Part shown: in pieces, positions 8,838-16,316 of the stretch
Position numbering within the stretch: position 1 is the first letter of the stretch
Layout of the letters: each line of letters begins with the position of its first letter
From: a virus
Strand: one strand, 5' to 3'
Length of the DNA stretch: 58,665 bases
IMG/VR virus record: IMGVR_UViG_3300036766_000466
Span: 1-58,665 of that record
The notes under the pieces: generated by a model
The model's input: only the letters and a program-made list of their open reading frames with translations
Database searches by the model: none
What the model was told of the DNA's origin: nothing
Program-made: the position numbers and the translations under genes

Positions 8838-8980
8838 TGGTTTATTACCTTTCTATATTCTTCCTCGGTTTTTGTTTTTTTCTTACGATTGCATAGTGGA
8901 CACGCCACCGCAAGGTTATTGTTTTTTCCTGACCACCTTACAAGAATGTGTCGCACCTTTAATTCCAACCATAAATTCCT
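8819..8980 (-). pseudogene. remnant of an HNH endonuclease
   Basis: Directly after the stop of 8981..9229 and in the same frame, 53 codons read RHILVRWSGKNNN, LAVACPLCNRKKKTKTEEEY and end inside the next gene. The H...N-LAVAC..CNR..K pattern is the C-terminal half of an HNH nuclease, but the N-terminal part with the first metal-binding motifs is missing and there is no in-frame ATG (only TTG at 8968 and GTG). Best read as a decayed mobile endonuclease lodged between the paralogues; a very small expressed peptide cannot be excluded. Confidence 0.6.
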
Positions 8981-9229
8981 TTAGATTAAAACCTGATCCC
9001 CGCTCAGGTTGATGTTGTTGACTGTTGTACCCATAACAACCGCAAGATTCTGCGCTTGGACTTCTCCGTAGGTCGCAGTGAAACTATTTTTGTCTTTCCC
9101 GGCGCCCATGAAATTTATTTTTGGAATACCCGTGGCGACGGATAAGTCTCGGATATCACACGGACGTCCCAGGATATTCCAGTATTCTAAGAGCTTGCGA
9201 GTTCCCTGTAGGACATAAGGCATCGTCAA
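8981..9229 (-). CDS. small tail protein, paralogue of 8586..8837, 82 aa
   Basis: First copy of the tandem pair (see 8586..8837). The start overlaps the tape-measure stop by four bases, so it is coupled to that gene. The core motif GIPKINFMGAGKDKNSF is shared with the second copy. Ends in an LSGDQVLI strand. No known family; a tail-assembly role is inferred from position. Confidence 0.65.
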   Translation of the reverse strand: MTMPYVLQGTRKLLEYWNILGRPCDIRDLSVATGIPKINFMGAGKDKNSFTATYGEVQAQNLAVVMGTTVNNINLSGDQVLI

Positions 9230-11190
9230 CCCCCGAAGTTTTTTATTGCTTTTCTAAGTGATCCATTCGCCATAATAGCACGCGTTATTTGCATCTCCAT
9301 CGCCGCCTGCGCGGAAGGGCTAGATAGCATATCCGAGAAAGATTTGGCGTCGTTTGCCGTAATAAAATAAATGTTTTGCCCGCTCTTGGATTGCGTGGCG
9401 CCCGCATTGATAGATTTTAAAAGCTCTTTATTTTCCTGTGCGGCGGACTTTCGGACGATGAATTCCCCGGATTGGGCCATGACTGGGACTTCTCCTCCGG
9501 ATGGGAATTTCATAATCTCGCCCCCAGAGTGCTTATCAAGAACGAACGCGTCTGGGTTTTCAGGGGTTCTGAGATCAACGCCGAGGGCGGCTTGAGATGC
9601 GGAAGTGCCTGCGCCGAGAGAGGAAGATGCAATCGAACTAAGCCCCCCGGCAATCCCACTAATGGCTCCAAATATAGAGCCAACCTTTGAAAGCGTACTC
9701 GTCTTCCCCGGTGTGATCGTCGCCGTCATTATCCCGCCAGTAGACTTGGCAGCGGAGCAAGTACACTCGGCGATCTGGTGGAGGAGGGTAATCATCATTT
9801 TTTCATTATCGAGACTTTGGGACGACAAACTATTTGCCAGTCGCGCATTAGATTCGACGGGACTTTCTTTTCCGGCGATGCTCGCCTCGAGAGAATCGGT
9901 TGGTTTCTTTCCAAATAGACTGGAGAATATATTTCCAGTTCCACCCTTGCCAGTCATGCTTGAAAATAGACTTTCTGTTATTGCATCAGACACCGCCCGG
10001 TTGAACATGGATTGAAAGGATTTCAAGACATCCATCCAAGATTGTTTCTCGCCTTGAAGGAATTTAAAAAGGACATCGCTTGAGGTTTTTTGAGTGCCAC
10101 TGACGACGTTTTTTATATAATCGTCATAAATCTGTTTCTGATTTTTTAGACCTAACTTTGTGAGTTCAAAGGCATCTCTTTCAGCCTTCTGTTTTTGCTC
10201 TATCTCTGCTTTCACAACAGCTATTCTGGCGGCGCTACCCGTGTTTGTGGCGCTTAACATTTCGGCCTCTTGCTTTTTTTTGAGAGCTAGCCTGTCATCA
10301 CCCATAATCCTAAAAGTCTCTGCCTCTATGTTTAAGTCTTCTATCTTTTTTGTTAGGTCAAATTTCCTAAGTTCAGCCTCCTTTTGAAGCTCCGCGTCAC
10401 GAATTACATGCTTAGTCCTGACCGTATCTTTTGACAGACTAACTTTTTCTATTTCTGCTTGATATTTTTTTTCTATCGCTAATCTGTCATCACCATTTAG
10501 TTTGGCAAGTGTCGATTGAGCCTGGAGATCTTGAACCTTAATGGACATGACCAATTTATTTCTTTCTTGCTCCTGCTTGGCCATGAGCAGGGTGTTCTGC
10601 TGAAAAAACTTAAAATCATTTCCTGCGGTTGACACTTTGAGAGCCACTCTCTCCGCTTCTTGCTTCAACATGAGAGCGGTTATCTCGTCACCCTTGATCT
10701 GCTGTGTCTGGGCCTGAAGAGTCAAATTCTCGATTTTTGTTTTATCTGTTTGGGCAAACATAACCTGGCGAACCGCTACATCCAGGGCTTGGGATGGATT
10801 CACTTTTCCGGTAGTCAGGGCTCCTAGAAATGCGTAATAAATGGATAGGTAATTTGCTATTGCACCGCCAGTTCTGGAAACGCCAGCTTGAAGATTTTCT
10901 AGTGCTTTTCCGGCAGACTCCGAGCCTTTCGCCATCGCACTTAAAGTGAATGTGATAGCCGCTAAAGGAATTGCGAGGGCAAAAATTTCCTTATGTAGTA
11001 ATCTAGTTTCCTTCGATGCTGCCCTTAAAGCATTGGTGTGCTTTTCTTGTCCGGCTGTACCTTCCTTTAATTTTTGTTGATATCCATCAGCCTGTTTTTG
11101 AAGTTCTGCATTTTGAGCTTTTAGGGCAGTTACCTGCTCCAAGCCCTTAACAAAAACTTCATAGCTTATTTGTACTATGTCTTCTGGCAT
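9226..11190 (-). CDS. tape measure protein, 654 aa
   Basis: Long, mostly helical protein in the tape-measure position after the chaperones. A hydrophobic segment lies near residues 70-90. Residues about 170-370 hold three diverged repeats with KGDEITALMLKQEAE, NGDDRLAIEKKYQAE and GDDRLALKKKQEAE cores, predicted coiled coil. The C-terminal SGGEVPVMAQSGEFIVRKSA is typical of tape measures. At about 0.15 nm per helical residue the tail would be roughly 100 nm (rule-of-thumb estimate). Confidence 0.85.
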   Translation of the reverse strand: MPEDIVQISYEVFVKGLEQVTALKAQNAELQKQADGYQQKLKEGTAGQEKHTNALRAASKETRLLHKEIFALAIPLAAITFTLSAMAKGSESAGKALENLQAGVSRTGGAIANYLSIYYAFLGALTTGKVNPSQALDVAVRQVMFAQTDKTKIENLTLQAQTQQIKGDEITALMLKQEAERVALKVSTAGNDFKFFQQNTLLMAKQEQERNKLVMSIKVQDLQAQSTLAKLNGDDRLAIEKKYQAEIEKVSLSKDTVRTKHVIRDAELQKEAELRKFDLTKKIEDLNIEAETFRIMGDDRLALKKKQEAEMLSATNTGSAARIAVVKAEIEQKQKAERDAFELTKLGLKNQKQIYDDYIKNVVSGTQKTSSDVLFKFLQGEKQSWMDVLKSFQSMFNRAVSDAITESLFSSMTGKGGTGNIFSSLFGKKPTDSLEASIAGKESPVESNARLANSLSSQSLDNEKMMITLLHQIAECTCSAAKSTGGIMTATITPGKTSTLSKVGSIFGAISGIAGGLSSIASSSLGAGTSASQAALGVDLRTPENPDAFVLDKHSGGEIMKFPSGGEVPVMAQSGEFIVRKSAAQENKELLKSINAGATQSKSGQNIYFITANDAKSFSDMLSSPSAQAAMEMQITRAIMANGSLRKAIKNFGG

Positions 11191-11191
11191 A

Positions 11192-11785
11192 TTAACGGAT
11201 TCCTATGATGTAATCTTTGACCATTTTATTAATATCATCAATATCCTGATCTTGAAATAAGACAAATGGTCGCGCTGGAATATTAATCGTCCTGGCACCC
11301 ATAGAAAATCCCCTGGCTCTGAAACCAAACCCAACCCTGTTCGGCCCACTCAATTTTATTCCCCTCTTGAAACTTCCCGCTCGGATTCCTCTGAGATATC
11401 TATTGCGTTGGAATAATTCATTTCTGGCCCCTTGATTAATGACCCCGCCGAATTGATGGATGGCCGCATACTTAACGGACGTTCCAAGTGTCAAACGTGT
11501 TGAGGATGTCCTATAATGAATGCTCCCCTTTAGAATTCCACCGCGAATCAACGGCTGAGACGAATACCCATTTCTAACTTTTTGTTTTAGCGTTGAAGAT
11601 GAAAGAGGAGCCCATGAATTCGGTCTACCACTTTCCAAAAAATTCTGATTTATGGAATAGAGCATTAATTGACCAGCGCGTTTTAGTGGAATTGATAAAT
11701 TTTGAGAACGGCTTTCCACGCCGTCTAATTTGACGGTGAGTTCATTTGCGCCATTCATATTTATCTTGATTCCAATATCAGCCAT
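11192..11785 (-). CDS. Mu gpG-like virion morphogenesis (tail completion) protein, 197 aa
   Basis: SWAPLSSSTLKQK, QPLIRGGILKGSIHY, YAAIHQFGG and NIPARPFVLF are the successive motifs of the phage virion morphogenesis family (Mu gpG, PF05069). In Mu-like phages this protein helps complete or join the tail. The start overlaps the stop of the frameshifted chaperone (TAATG). The central Arg/Gly-rich stretch (about 120-160) is longer than in Mu gpG. Confidence 0.75.
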   Translation of the reverse strand: MADIGIKINMNGANELTVKLDGVESRSQNLSIPLKRAGQLMLYSINQNFLESGRPNSWAPLSSSTLKQKVRNGYSSQPLIRGGILKGSIHYRTSSTRLTLGTSVKYAAIHQFGGVINQGARNELFQRNRYLRGIRAGSFKRGIKLSGPNRVGFGFRARGFSMGARTINIPARPFVLFQDQDIDDINKMVKDYIIGIR

Positions 11786-12365
11786 TATTTCCTCGCCCCT
11801 ATTTCCTTGAGCTTATTCTCAATAATATTAAAATCAATCACGTCTCTTAATCTCTGGTCGTAATATCCGCCGGTCGAAGGCAGACACCGAAGCTCATAAT
11901 CCCCTTTCGGGGAACAAAAAAAGTATTTGGATATTGCGGATGGGAGAGAGGCTAACCCGGCTTTTTCGAGGATTCCTTTAGTCGGAATGCCCGCAAAAAT
12001 GAGTTCAATGCAGAGTTCTAACTTTTTTTTTCCTCAGCGGTGATTCTCAGGCCCGCTCGTTCTTCGATTTCTTTCACAAGCCAGACGATCACGCCGACGG
12101 GAAGTTTTCTTTTGTTCTCGGCATTGCACTCGACCTCTTGCCCATCAGACACGATCCCTTTCCAGCCAGAAACACATTGCTCGGTTTTGATGTCCCGATC
12201 CCGGCTCACGTCATATCGGAATCCACCCTTGCCGTCTTGGACGATACATTCCTTATCGATCATCTCCTGGATGGCCGGGGTCATGTGACGCATAATAAAC
12301 GTCGCCCCAAGCCAAGGGTGTTTAAGTTCGTAATTTTTAGCCGGGTCTACAAGCTCAATGCTCAT
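11785..12365 (-). CDS. tail assembly chaperone GT, made by -1 frameshift
   Basis: The 115-residue G protein ends in AEEKKS. Slipping back one base on the A run at 12024-12030 joins it to a second open frame (KLELCIELIFAGIPTKGILE...) of about 80 codons that ends with TAA at 11785. This is the classic G/GT arrangement of tail chaperones, which coat the tape measure during tail assembly. The extension has no start codon or ribosome binding site of its own, and its stop touches the next ATG. Confidence 0.85.
12018..12365 (-). CDS. tail assembly chaperone G, 115 aa
   Basis: Zero-frame product of the chaperone gene, lying between tail tube and tape measure as usual. Mixed alpha/beta sequence with a short Lys-rich C-terminus encoded by the slippery A run. 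The start overlaps the stop of the HNH endonuclease 12362..12820 by four bases; before that insertion the chaperone would have followed the tail tube directly. Confidence 0.8.
   Translation of the reverse strand: MSIELVDPAKNYELKHPWLGATFIMRHMTPAIQEMIDKECIVQDGKGGFRYDVSRDRDIKTEQCVSGWKGIVSDGQEVECNAENKRKLPVGVIVWLVKEIEERAGLRITAEEKKS
12024..12030 (-). promoter_or_regulatory. -1 slippery heptamer of the tail chaperone gene
   Basis: A AAA AAA in the zero frame (codons GAA AAA AAA), part of a nine-A run at 12023-12031, four codons before the zero-frame TAG. The -1 frame is open through to 11785. Confidence 0.8.
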
Positions 12366-12820
12366 TTAATTTTTGACCATCTTTTAAAGTTTATAATCAT
12401 ACAAACTTCCGCTCTATGTACACCAAAACGCTTGGCAATCTCTCTTTGAAGAAATTGTCTCGTAGAATAAATTCTTCTTATCATCCTAACATCGCTGATT
12501 GAAAGTTTTGTCGTGCCATTTTTCGTTCTGCCCTTTAGCATACAATCGTGCATATTGTCTTTTTGATTGCCAGAAAATAGATGATCTGGATTGCAACAAG
12601 GCGGGTTATCACATTTATGGCATACCATCAATCCACGAATATCCTCACCAGTTTTTGCTTTGTAGACAGCACGATGAGCATATTCATAATTACTTTTTCC
12701 GTTATTTTTAGAAAAAAATGTTCCATAGCCAGTGCTTTTATTTATGGAACCCTGCCAAACCAGGCATCCTGTTTTATTTTTTTTAGTTCTTAAAAGAATT
12801 TGACTGAGAGTTTTGGTCAC
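12362..12820 (-). CDS. HNH homing endonuclease, 152 aa
   Basis: An HNH_3-type core is clear: GYGTFF, AHRAVYKAKTG, then VCHKCDNPPCCNPDHLFSG and NMHDCMLKGR. The C-terminal 45 residues (LSISDVRMIRRIY, FGVHRAEVCMII) look like a helix-turn-helix that reads the target. Inserted very precisely between the tail tube and chaperone genes, overlapping each by four bases. It is a free-standing mobile nuclease and has no virion role. Confidence 0.85.
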   Translation of the reverse strand: MTKTLSQILLRTKKNKTGCLVWQGSINKSTGYGTFFSKNNGKSNYEYAHRAVYKAKTGEDIRGLMVCHKCDNPPCCNPDHLFSGNQKDNMHDCMLKGRTKNGTTKLSISDVRMIRRIYSTRQFLQREIAKRFGVHRAEVCMIINFKRWSKIK

Positions 12821-13707
12821 ACAACCGTCACTTTCATAGAATTCTGGACGCTCGCGTCGTCAACAAAAGCTGTAAAATTCAGCGTCTCCATAACGTATGA
12901 GGTCTGACTTTCCATCGGTCTGTCTGACGAGTCGTAGTTGATATTCAAAAGTTCGATCTTGAAACTCTTCGACCCGCGCACGTAATTGGCCGTGACCGCA
13001 GATATTTTGTTATTCATAAACCGATCACGGAAGGTCGTGGTCTCAAACAAGATTCCGATAGACCCTGAAACAAATGCTTTGGTGGCTAAAATATCCCGGC
13101 GCGTTCTCAGGTTTCCAAAGAGGTCAGTGACGAGATTATTTTCCTTCGCAACGGAGAAGGACACCACGGCTGTATTGACCACCCCGTCTAGGGTGAAGGT
13201 ACATTCCTCATGGCGGTAGGGGTCATCACCCGAAGGAAATGCCCCACTCGGAATCGTAGACGCGGGAACCCTGGCGTCCATGTCCTTGCCTTCGAGCGCC
13301 ACCGTACACCGAAGGTAGTCCCCCTGTTTACTTGAAAACTCAATACGGCCCACCATGTCGCCGGATGAGTAGACTGCCGCCAGATCACCCTCCTGAGCCT
13401 CAATAGCAAGCGAGGAAAGTGGTATTTGGGGGGTATACGGGCCCGTTCCTCCGATACCCGCCTCCCACCATTGGGTGGGGTTCTGAGGGGATACTGGGAA
13501 GGTAACACTGCCGGTTAGAAGGGAATGGACAAAACGGCCCCCGGTTTGTTCGGGGGTGGCACGGATGCGGTCGTTATAGGCGTAAATATTGGAGGCATTA
13601 AAACGAGAGGATTCGACGACTTGCCAGGAATCGATACCACCGCCAGAACCGAAAGAGGCTTCTTTTCTAAGACCTACAGCACCACGAGCGACGATTGAAA
13701 CGGCCAT
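12817..13707 (-). CDS. tail tube protein, 296 aa
   Basis: Beta-rich protein of the right size for a major tail tube subunit: N-terminal GLRKEASFG, a region resembling the tube beta-sandwich (AGIGGTGPYTPQ, IEFSSKQGDYLRCTVALEGKD) and a C-terminal strand-rich domain. It is the first gene after the promoter at 13756-13784 and stands immediately before the chaperones and tape measure. Two SGD motifs lie in loops. Family assignment rests on order and fold-like composition. Confidence 0.75.
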   Translation of the reverse strand: MAVSIVARGAVGLRKEASFGSGGGIDSWQVVESSRFNASNIYAYNDRIRATPEQTGGRFVHSLLTGSVTFPVSPQNPTQWWEAGIGGTGPYTPQIPLSSLAIEAQEGDLAAVYSSGDMVGRIEFSSKQGDYLRCTVALEGKDMDARVPASTIPSGAFPSGDDPYRHEECTFTLDGVVNTAVVSFSVAKENNLVTDLFGNLRTRRDILATKAFVSGSIGILFETTTFRDRFMNNKISAVTANYVRGSKSFKIELLNINYDSSDRPMESQTSYVMETLNFTAFVDDASVQNSMKVTVV

Positions 13708-13755
13708 AAGGAGTCGACCCTCTTATCTAGGGTATGTCTATGCGGTCGTATTAGG

Positions 13756-13784
13756 AGTATAGCATATTTTTTGAAAGCAAGTAA
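13756..13784 (-). promoter_or_regulatory. extended -10 promoter of the tail operon
   Basis: Minus strand: -35 TTACTT (13779-13784), 17-bp spacer, -10 TATACT (13756-13761) preceded by TGC (extended -10). The predicted start lies some 40 bases before the tail tube ATG. It gives the tail genes a transcript independent of the accessory cluster that ends at 13794. Confidence 0.7.
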
Positions 13785-13793
13785 TTTTTTGGG

Positions 13794-14816
13794 TTAGATA
13801 AAGGCGAGGTCTTGTTCGGTTCCTTCAAGCATTTCGACGGCTTGGTTATTGTACAGGTGCCACCGACAGTCAAATTTATTACACCCATCGACTGTTTTAT
13901 TTCCTTTGACCTCAGCATGCTTTGCGGATTTCCACACCGTCAGAAAACCATCATCAAAGACATTCCCGATTTGGTCTTGTTTCTCAGTAAAGTAACAACA
14001 CTGGTTTAGGTTTCCTTTGGCGTCCAACACAGCGTGGATGTCGGCCATGAAGCAGTGGTGCTTGCCTGTAAGGAAATTAAGATCACCCTTTACAAAACCA
14101 GAATATTTATTTTTCAGCTCATCCAACACTGCCCCGTATTCAATGCGCTCCTCGGGCGTGAGCGCGGCAGGGCTGTTATGTTCTGCCTTAAAGTGGACAT
14201 AGTCTGCGTCGATTGATTTCGCCCACGCGACAAGCTCGGCCAAGAAGCCCACGTTCTTTCGTCCGATTAAGTGTTTCACGCCGATCCGTGGGGCTTTGAG
14301 CCCGGCGTCGTTTCTCGCCGCGATAAGATCGAAACAGTTTTTTTCTGTCTTGGCAAACGTCCCAGCGGTTGTCCCCTTTACGATTTGGTACAGCCCGTCC
14401 TCGTGTGCATCGACGCCCAGGCGGATATAGCGAAAGGATTCAAGCGCCAATGGAATGTCAAACCTGGCTGCGTTGGTGAGCATACCGACTTGGAGCCCTT
14501 TGTCGTGGGCGTACTTGGCGATTTTGAAACAGTCTTTGTGGACTGTCGGCTCGCCGCCGCCTCCGAACTCGATGGACTCGACACCGAGCTCTACGATCTC
14601 GTCGATGAACCTTAAAAACTTTTCTGTGTCCACCATGTCACCGAATTTGTTGTGGCTCTCGGTGTACAAACAATAATCACAATTTAAATTACAGCGGTGG
14701 GTCAGCCAGCAAGAAACCATGCGTGGGATGACCATTCCGCCCGCTTTTAAAATCTTGGCGTCTTTGTAGAATGAGAGGATGCGGTTGCCGTTGAATGAGA
14801 CGGTATCATTTGGCAT
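13794..14816 (-). CDS. radical SAM/SPASM-type protein, 340 aa
   Basis: THRCNLNCDYCLY gives the CxxxCxxC that holds the SAM-bound 4Fe-4S cluster (Cys 42, 46, 49 from the chosen start), with FGGGGEPT as the SAM-binding GGE motif. The C-terminal third has HHCFMAD, QCCYF and DGCNKFDCRWH, a SPASM-like set of auxiliary cluster cysteines. Such enzymes modify peptides or sugars through a 5'-deoxyadenosyl radical. The ATG at 14816 (MPNDTV) is preferred over one 14 codons earlier, which lies inside the ParB-like gene. Last gene of the accessory cluster; substrate unknown. Confidence 0.85.
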   Translation of the reverse strand: MPNDTVSFNGNRILSFYKDAKILKAGGMVIPRMVSCWLTHRCNLNCDYCLYTESHNKFGDMVDTEKFLRFIDEIVELGVESIEFGGGGEPTVHKDCFKIAKYAHDKGLQVGMLTNAARFDIPLALESFRYIRLGVDAHEDGLYQIVKGTTAGTFAKTEKNCFDLIAARNDAGLKAPRIGVKHLIGRKNVGFLAELVAWAKSIDADYVHFKAEHNSPAALTPEERIEYGAVLDELKNKYSGFVKGDLNFLTGKHHCFMADIHAVLDAKGNLNQCCYFTEKQDQIGNVFDDGFLTVWKSAKHAEVKGNKTVDGCNKFDCRWHLYNNQAVEMLEGTEQDLAFI

Positions 14817-15315
14817 TTTTTTTGATTTTCTTTGTCTGTATCTCAAATTCAAAAGCACACTCTGGGCATACAGCGAATTTTTTATTTACAATATTGGTTT
14901 CGCTTTTATCGCCACCAGTGTCTAGTGGGGTTACGTCGAAACCAAAAGCTAATTCGTCCGGTGTAAATCCTGCATCGAGTAAAATCTCTTTATCGAGGTT
15001 TGCAAGGCTATCCCAATCCCACGATCCAATATTTCTGTTCAATCGCAAAGACAGATCCTGCTCTTTTTTTAAGTCTGGAATATTTTTATAGAATACAGGG
15101 ACTTCTTTATGGCCTAGCTTTTTGGCAACCTCAAATCTTTGATTGCCGCCGATGATTACACCCTCCCGCCCTGGCGCGGAGTTGACGACGATGTTTTCAA
15201 CGAATCCGTATTTCTCGATGGATGTTTTAATTTGATCGAATTGCTCTTTCGTTAAGCGACGTGGATTATATTCGGAGTGTTTTAGCGCCCCGACCGCCAC
15301 CATTTTTATTTCCAC
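14806..15315 (-). CDS. ParB/Srx-like domain protein with C-terminal Cys pair, 169 aa
   Basis: Residues about 1-100 are a ParB-N fold: LKHSEYNPRRL, then a helix, and VIIGGNQRFEVAKKLGH, which carries the GGxxR nucleotide-binding motif. Phage proteins of this type often serve as adaptors or nucleotide-dependent enzymes beside modification genes. The last 25 residues hold a single CPEC knuckle in a Lys-rich tail. Overlaps the radical SAM gene downstream by eleven bases and follows the cold-shock gene by three. Confidence 0.75.
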   Translation of the reverse strand: MEIKMVAVGALKHSEYNPRRLTKEQFDQIKTSIEKYGFVENIVVNSAPGREGVIIGGNQRFEVAKKLGHKEVPVFYKNIPDLKKEQDLSLRLNRNIGSWDWDSLANLDKEILLDAGFTPDELAFGFDVTPLDTGGDKSETNIVNKKFAVCPECAFEFEIQTKKIKKNAK

Positions 15316-15318
15316 GGA

Positions 15319-15519
15319 TCAGACCTTTCTGACGTTTGTCGCTTGATCCCCTTTTGGCCCTTTGGTCACCTCAAACTCAACGGGCTGCCCCTCGTCGAGG
15401 GTCTTGAAACCCTGGCCCTGGATTGCGCTGTGGTGGACAAATACGTCCTTCCCGCCGCCGTCCGGTGTCACGAAACCGTAACCTTTTTCGTTGCTGAACC
15501 ACTTCGTAATTCCCTTCAT
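15319..15519 (-). CDS. cspA-like: cold-shock domain protein, 66 aa
   Basis: Complete CspA-type OB fold: KGYGFV (RNP1, residues 12-17) and VFVHH (RNP2, 26-30), 66 residues as in bacterial CspA/CspE. Binds single-stranded RNA or DNA and melts structure, so it could act as an RNA chaperone or antiterminator for the late transcript. The sequence is conventional and probably of bacterial origin. Confidence 0.92.
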   Translation of the reverse strand: MKGITKWFSNEKGYGFVTPDGGGKDVFVHHSAIQGQGFKTLDEGQPVEFEVTKGPKGDQATNVRKV

Positions 15520-15534
15520 GCCATGTCTCCCCTG

Positions 15535-15855
15535 TTATTCCTGGTACGTCTCTTTTATGCCGAGCGCCAACGCGATCTCAGCTTTCTTCAATTCCTTTCC
15601 CAAGTACGCGGCATGTGTCAAAGAAGTAACGTATGCCGTGCCGGGGTTCGGGTTATTGTTCTTAAAAATTCCTTGGTAGATGTCTTGAGCGGAGGAGCCG
15701 AAGTAGATCTCAGAAATATTTTTAGGGTTTGGAGATGCCTTGTGGCAAGCAGCCACTTCGATCACCCCCTGCTCAAAGTTTGGCCGGATTAGAAACCAAT
15801 ATCCGCTCGCGTCCATCTCTTGTAGATCGCGGTCTAGGTGGGGACATTCGATCAT
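15535..15855 (-). CDS. DUF4346-like protein, 106 aa
   Basis: The C-terminal HAAYLGKELKKAEIALALG motif and an N-terminal DASGYWFLIRP fit DUF4346, a small domain found in bacteria, archaea and phages with no firm function. The start at 15855 (MIEC) has a GAAGG site seven bases upstream; an ATG nine codons earlier has none. Lies between the duplicated decoration gene and the cold-shock gene in the accessory cluster. Confidence 0.6.
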   Translation of the reverse strand: MIECPHLDRDLQEMDASGYWFLIRPNFEQGVIEVAACHKASPNPKNISEIYFGSSAQDIYQGIFKNNNPNPGTAYVTSLTHAAYLGKELKKAEIALALGIKETYQE

Positions 15856-15897
15856 GGTGAAACCTTCGATGCTACTTTGCATAGAATTTACATGTGT

Positions 15898-16316
15898 TCA
15901 TTGATGGCAAGCTGGACATAGCTCCACTTGTTTATCAATTTCAAGTTTTTTAAAAAATCTTCCTCCATCTTTAGACAAAATCCTAAGAGATGGAATAGGG
16001 TTGTGTGGAGAAAGAAGAATTGTTACTGTGTCACCGTTTGTGATTGCATATGCTTTATTTTTAAATTTAGAGGTTTTTTTACCAAATTATTTACATCATC
16101 AATCACTAGAAGACTGAATCCAAGTTCGCGTATTCTTAGAGTATCGCCTTTCTTTGTGGCAGCGTCTTGAGTAATTCCAACGATATTATCAACTGACCCA
16201 AATTTTACGAATCCAGGTGTTTTTGAATATGTGACAATGCGATATTTTCCAATAGGATATTCTGCGCTAAATGTATTTTCCATTATATTAATTTCACCTA
16301 CCAAATCCATCATCAA
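15898..16316 (-). CDS. second decoration-protein paralogue, two frames joined at a slippery site
   Basis: The first 81 residues align with the head decoration protein 35209..35601: GEINIMENT against GDINIMEDT, GKYRIVTYSKTPGFVKFG against SKYRVVTYSSTQGFVTLG, DTLRIRELGFSLLVI against DTVRVRQLGKSLVVI. The zero frame stops at 16023 (97 aa). A canonical A AAA AAA heptamer at 16074-16080 allows a -1 shift into a frame open to 15898, giving 139 aa and restoring a GDTVTILL strand like the GDTITCFL end of the paralogue. Either a programmed frameshift or a one-base deletion in a decaying duplicate. Located far from the head genes. Confidence 0.6.
16074..16080 (-). promoter_or_regulatory. candidate -1 slippery heptamer
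   Basis: Zero-frame codons GTA AAA AAA form A AAA AAA. The zero-frame stop lies at 16023, 17 codons downstream, and the -1 frame stays open for 58 codons. Same heptamer as in the tail chaperone gene. No stimulatory structure was verified. Confidence 0.45.
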
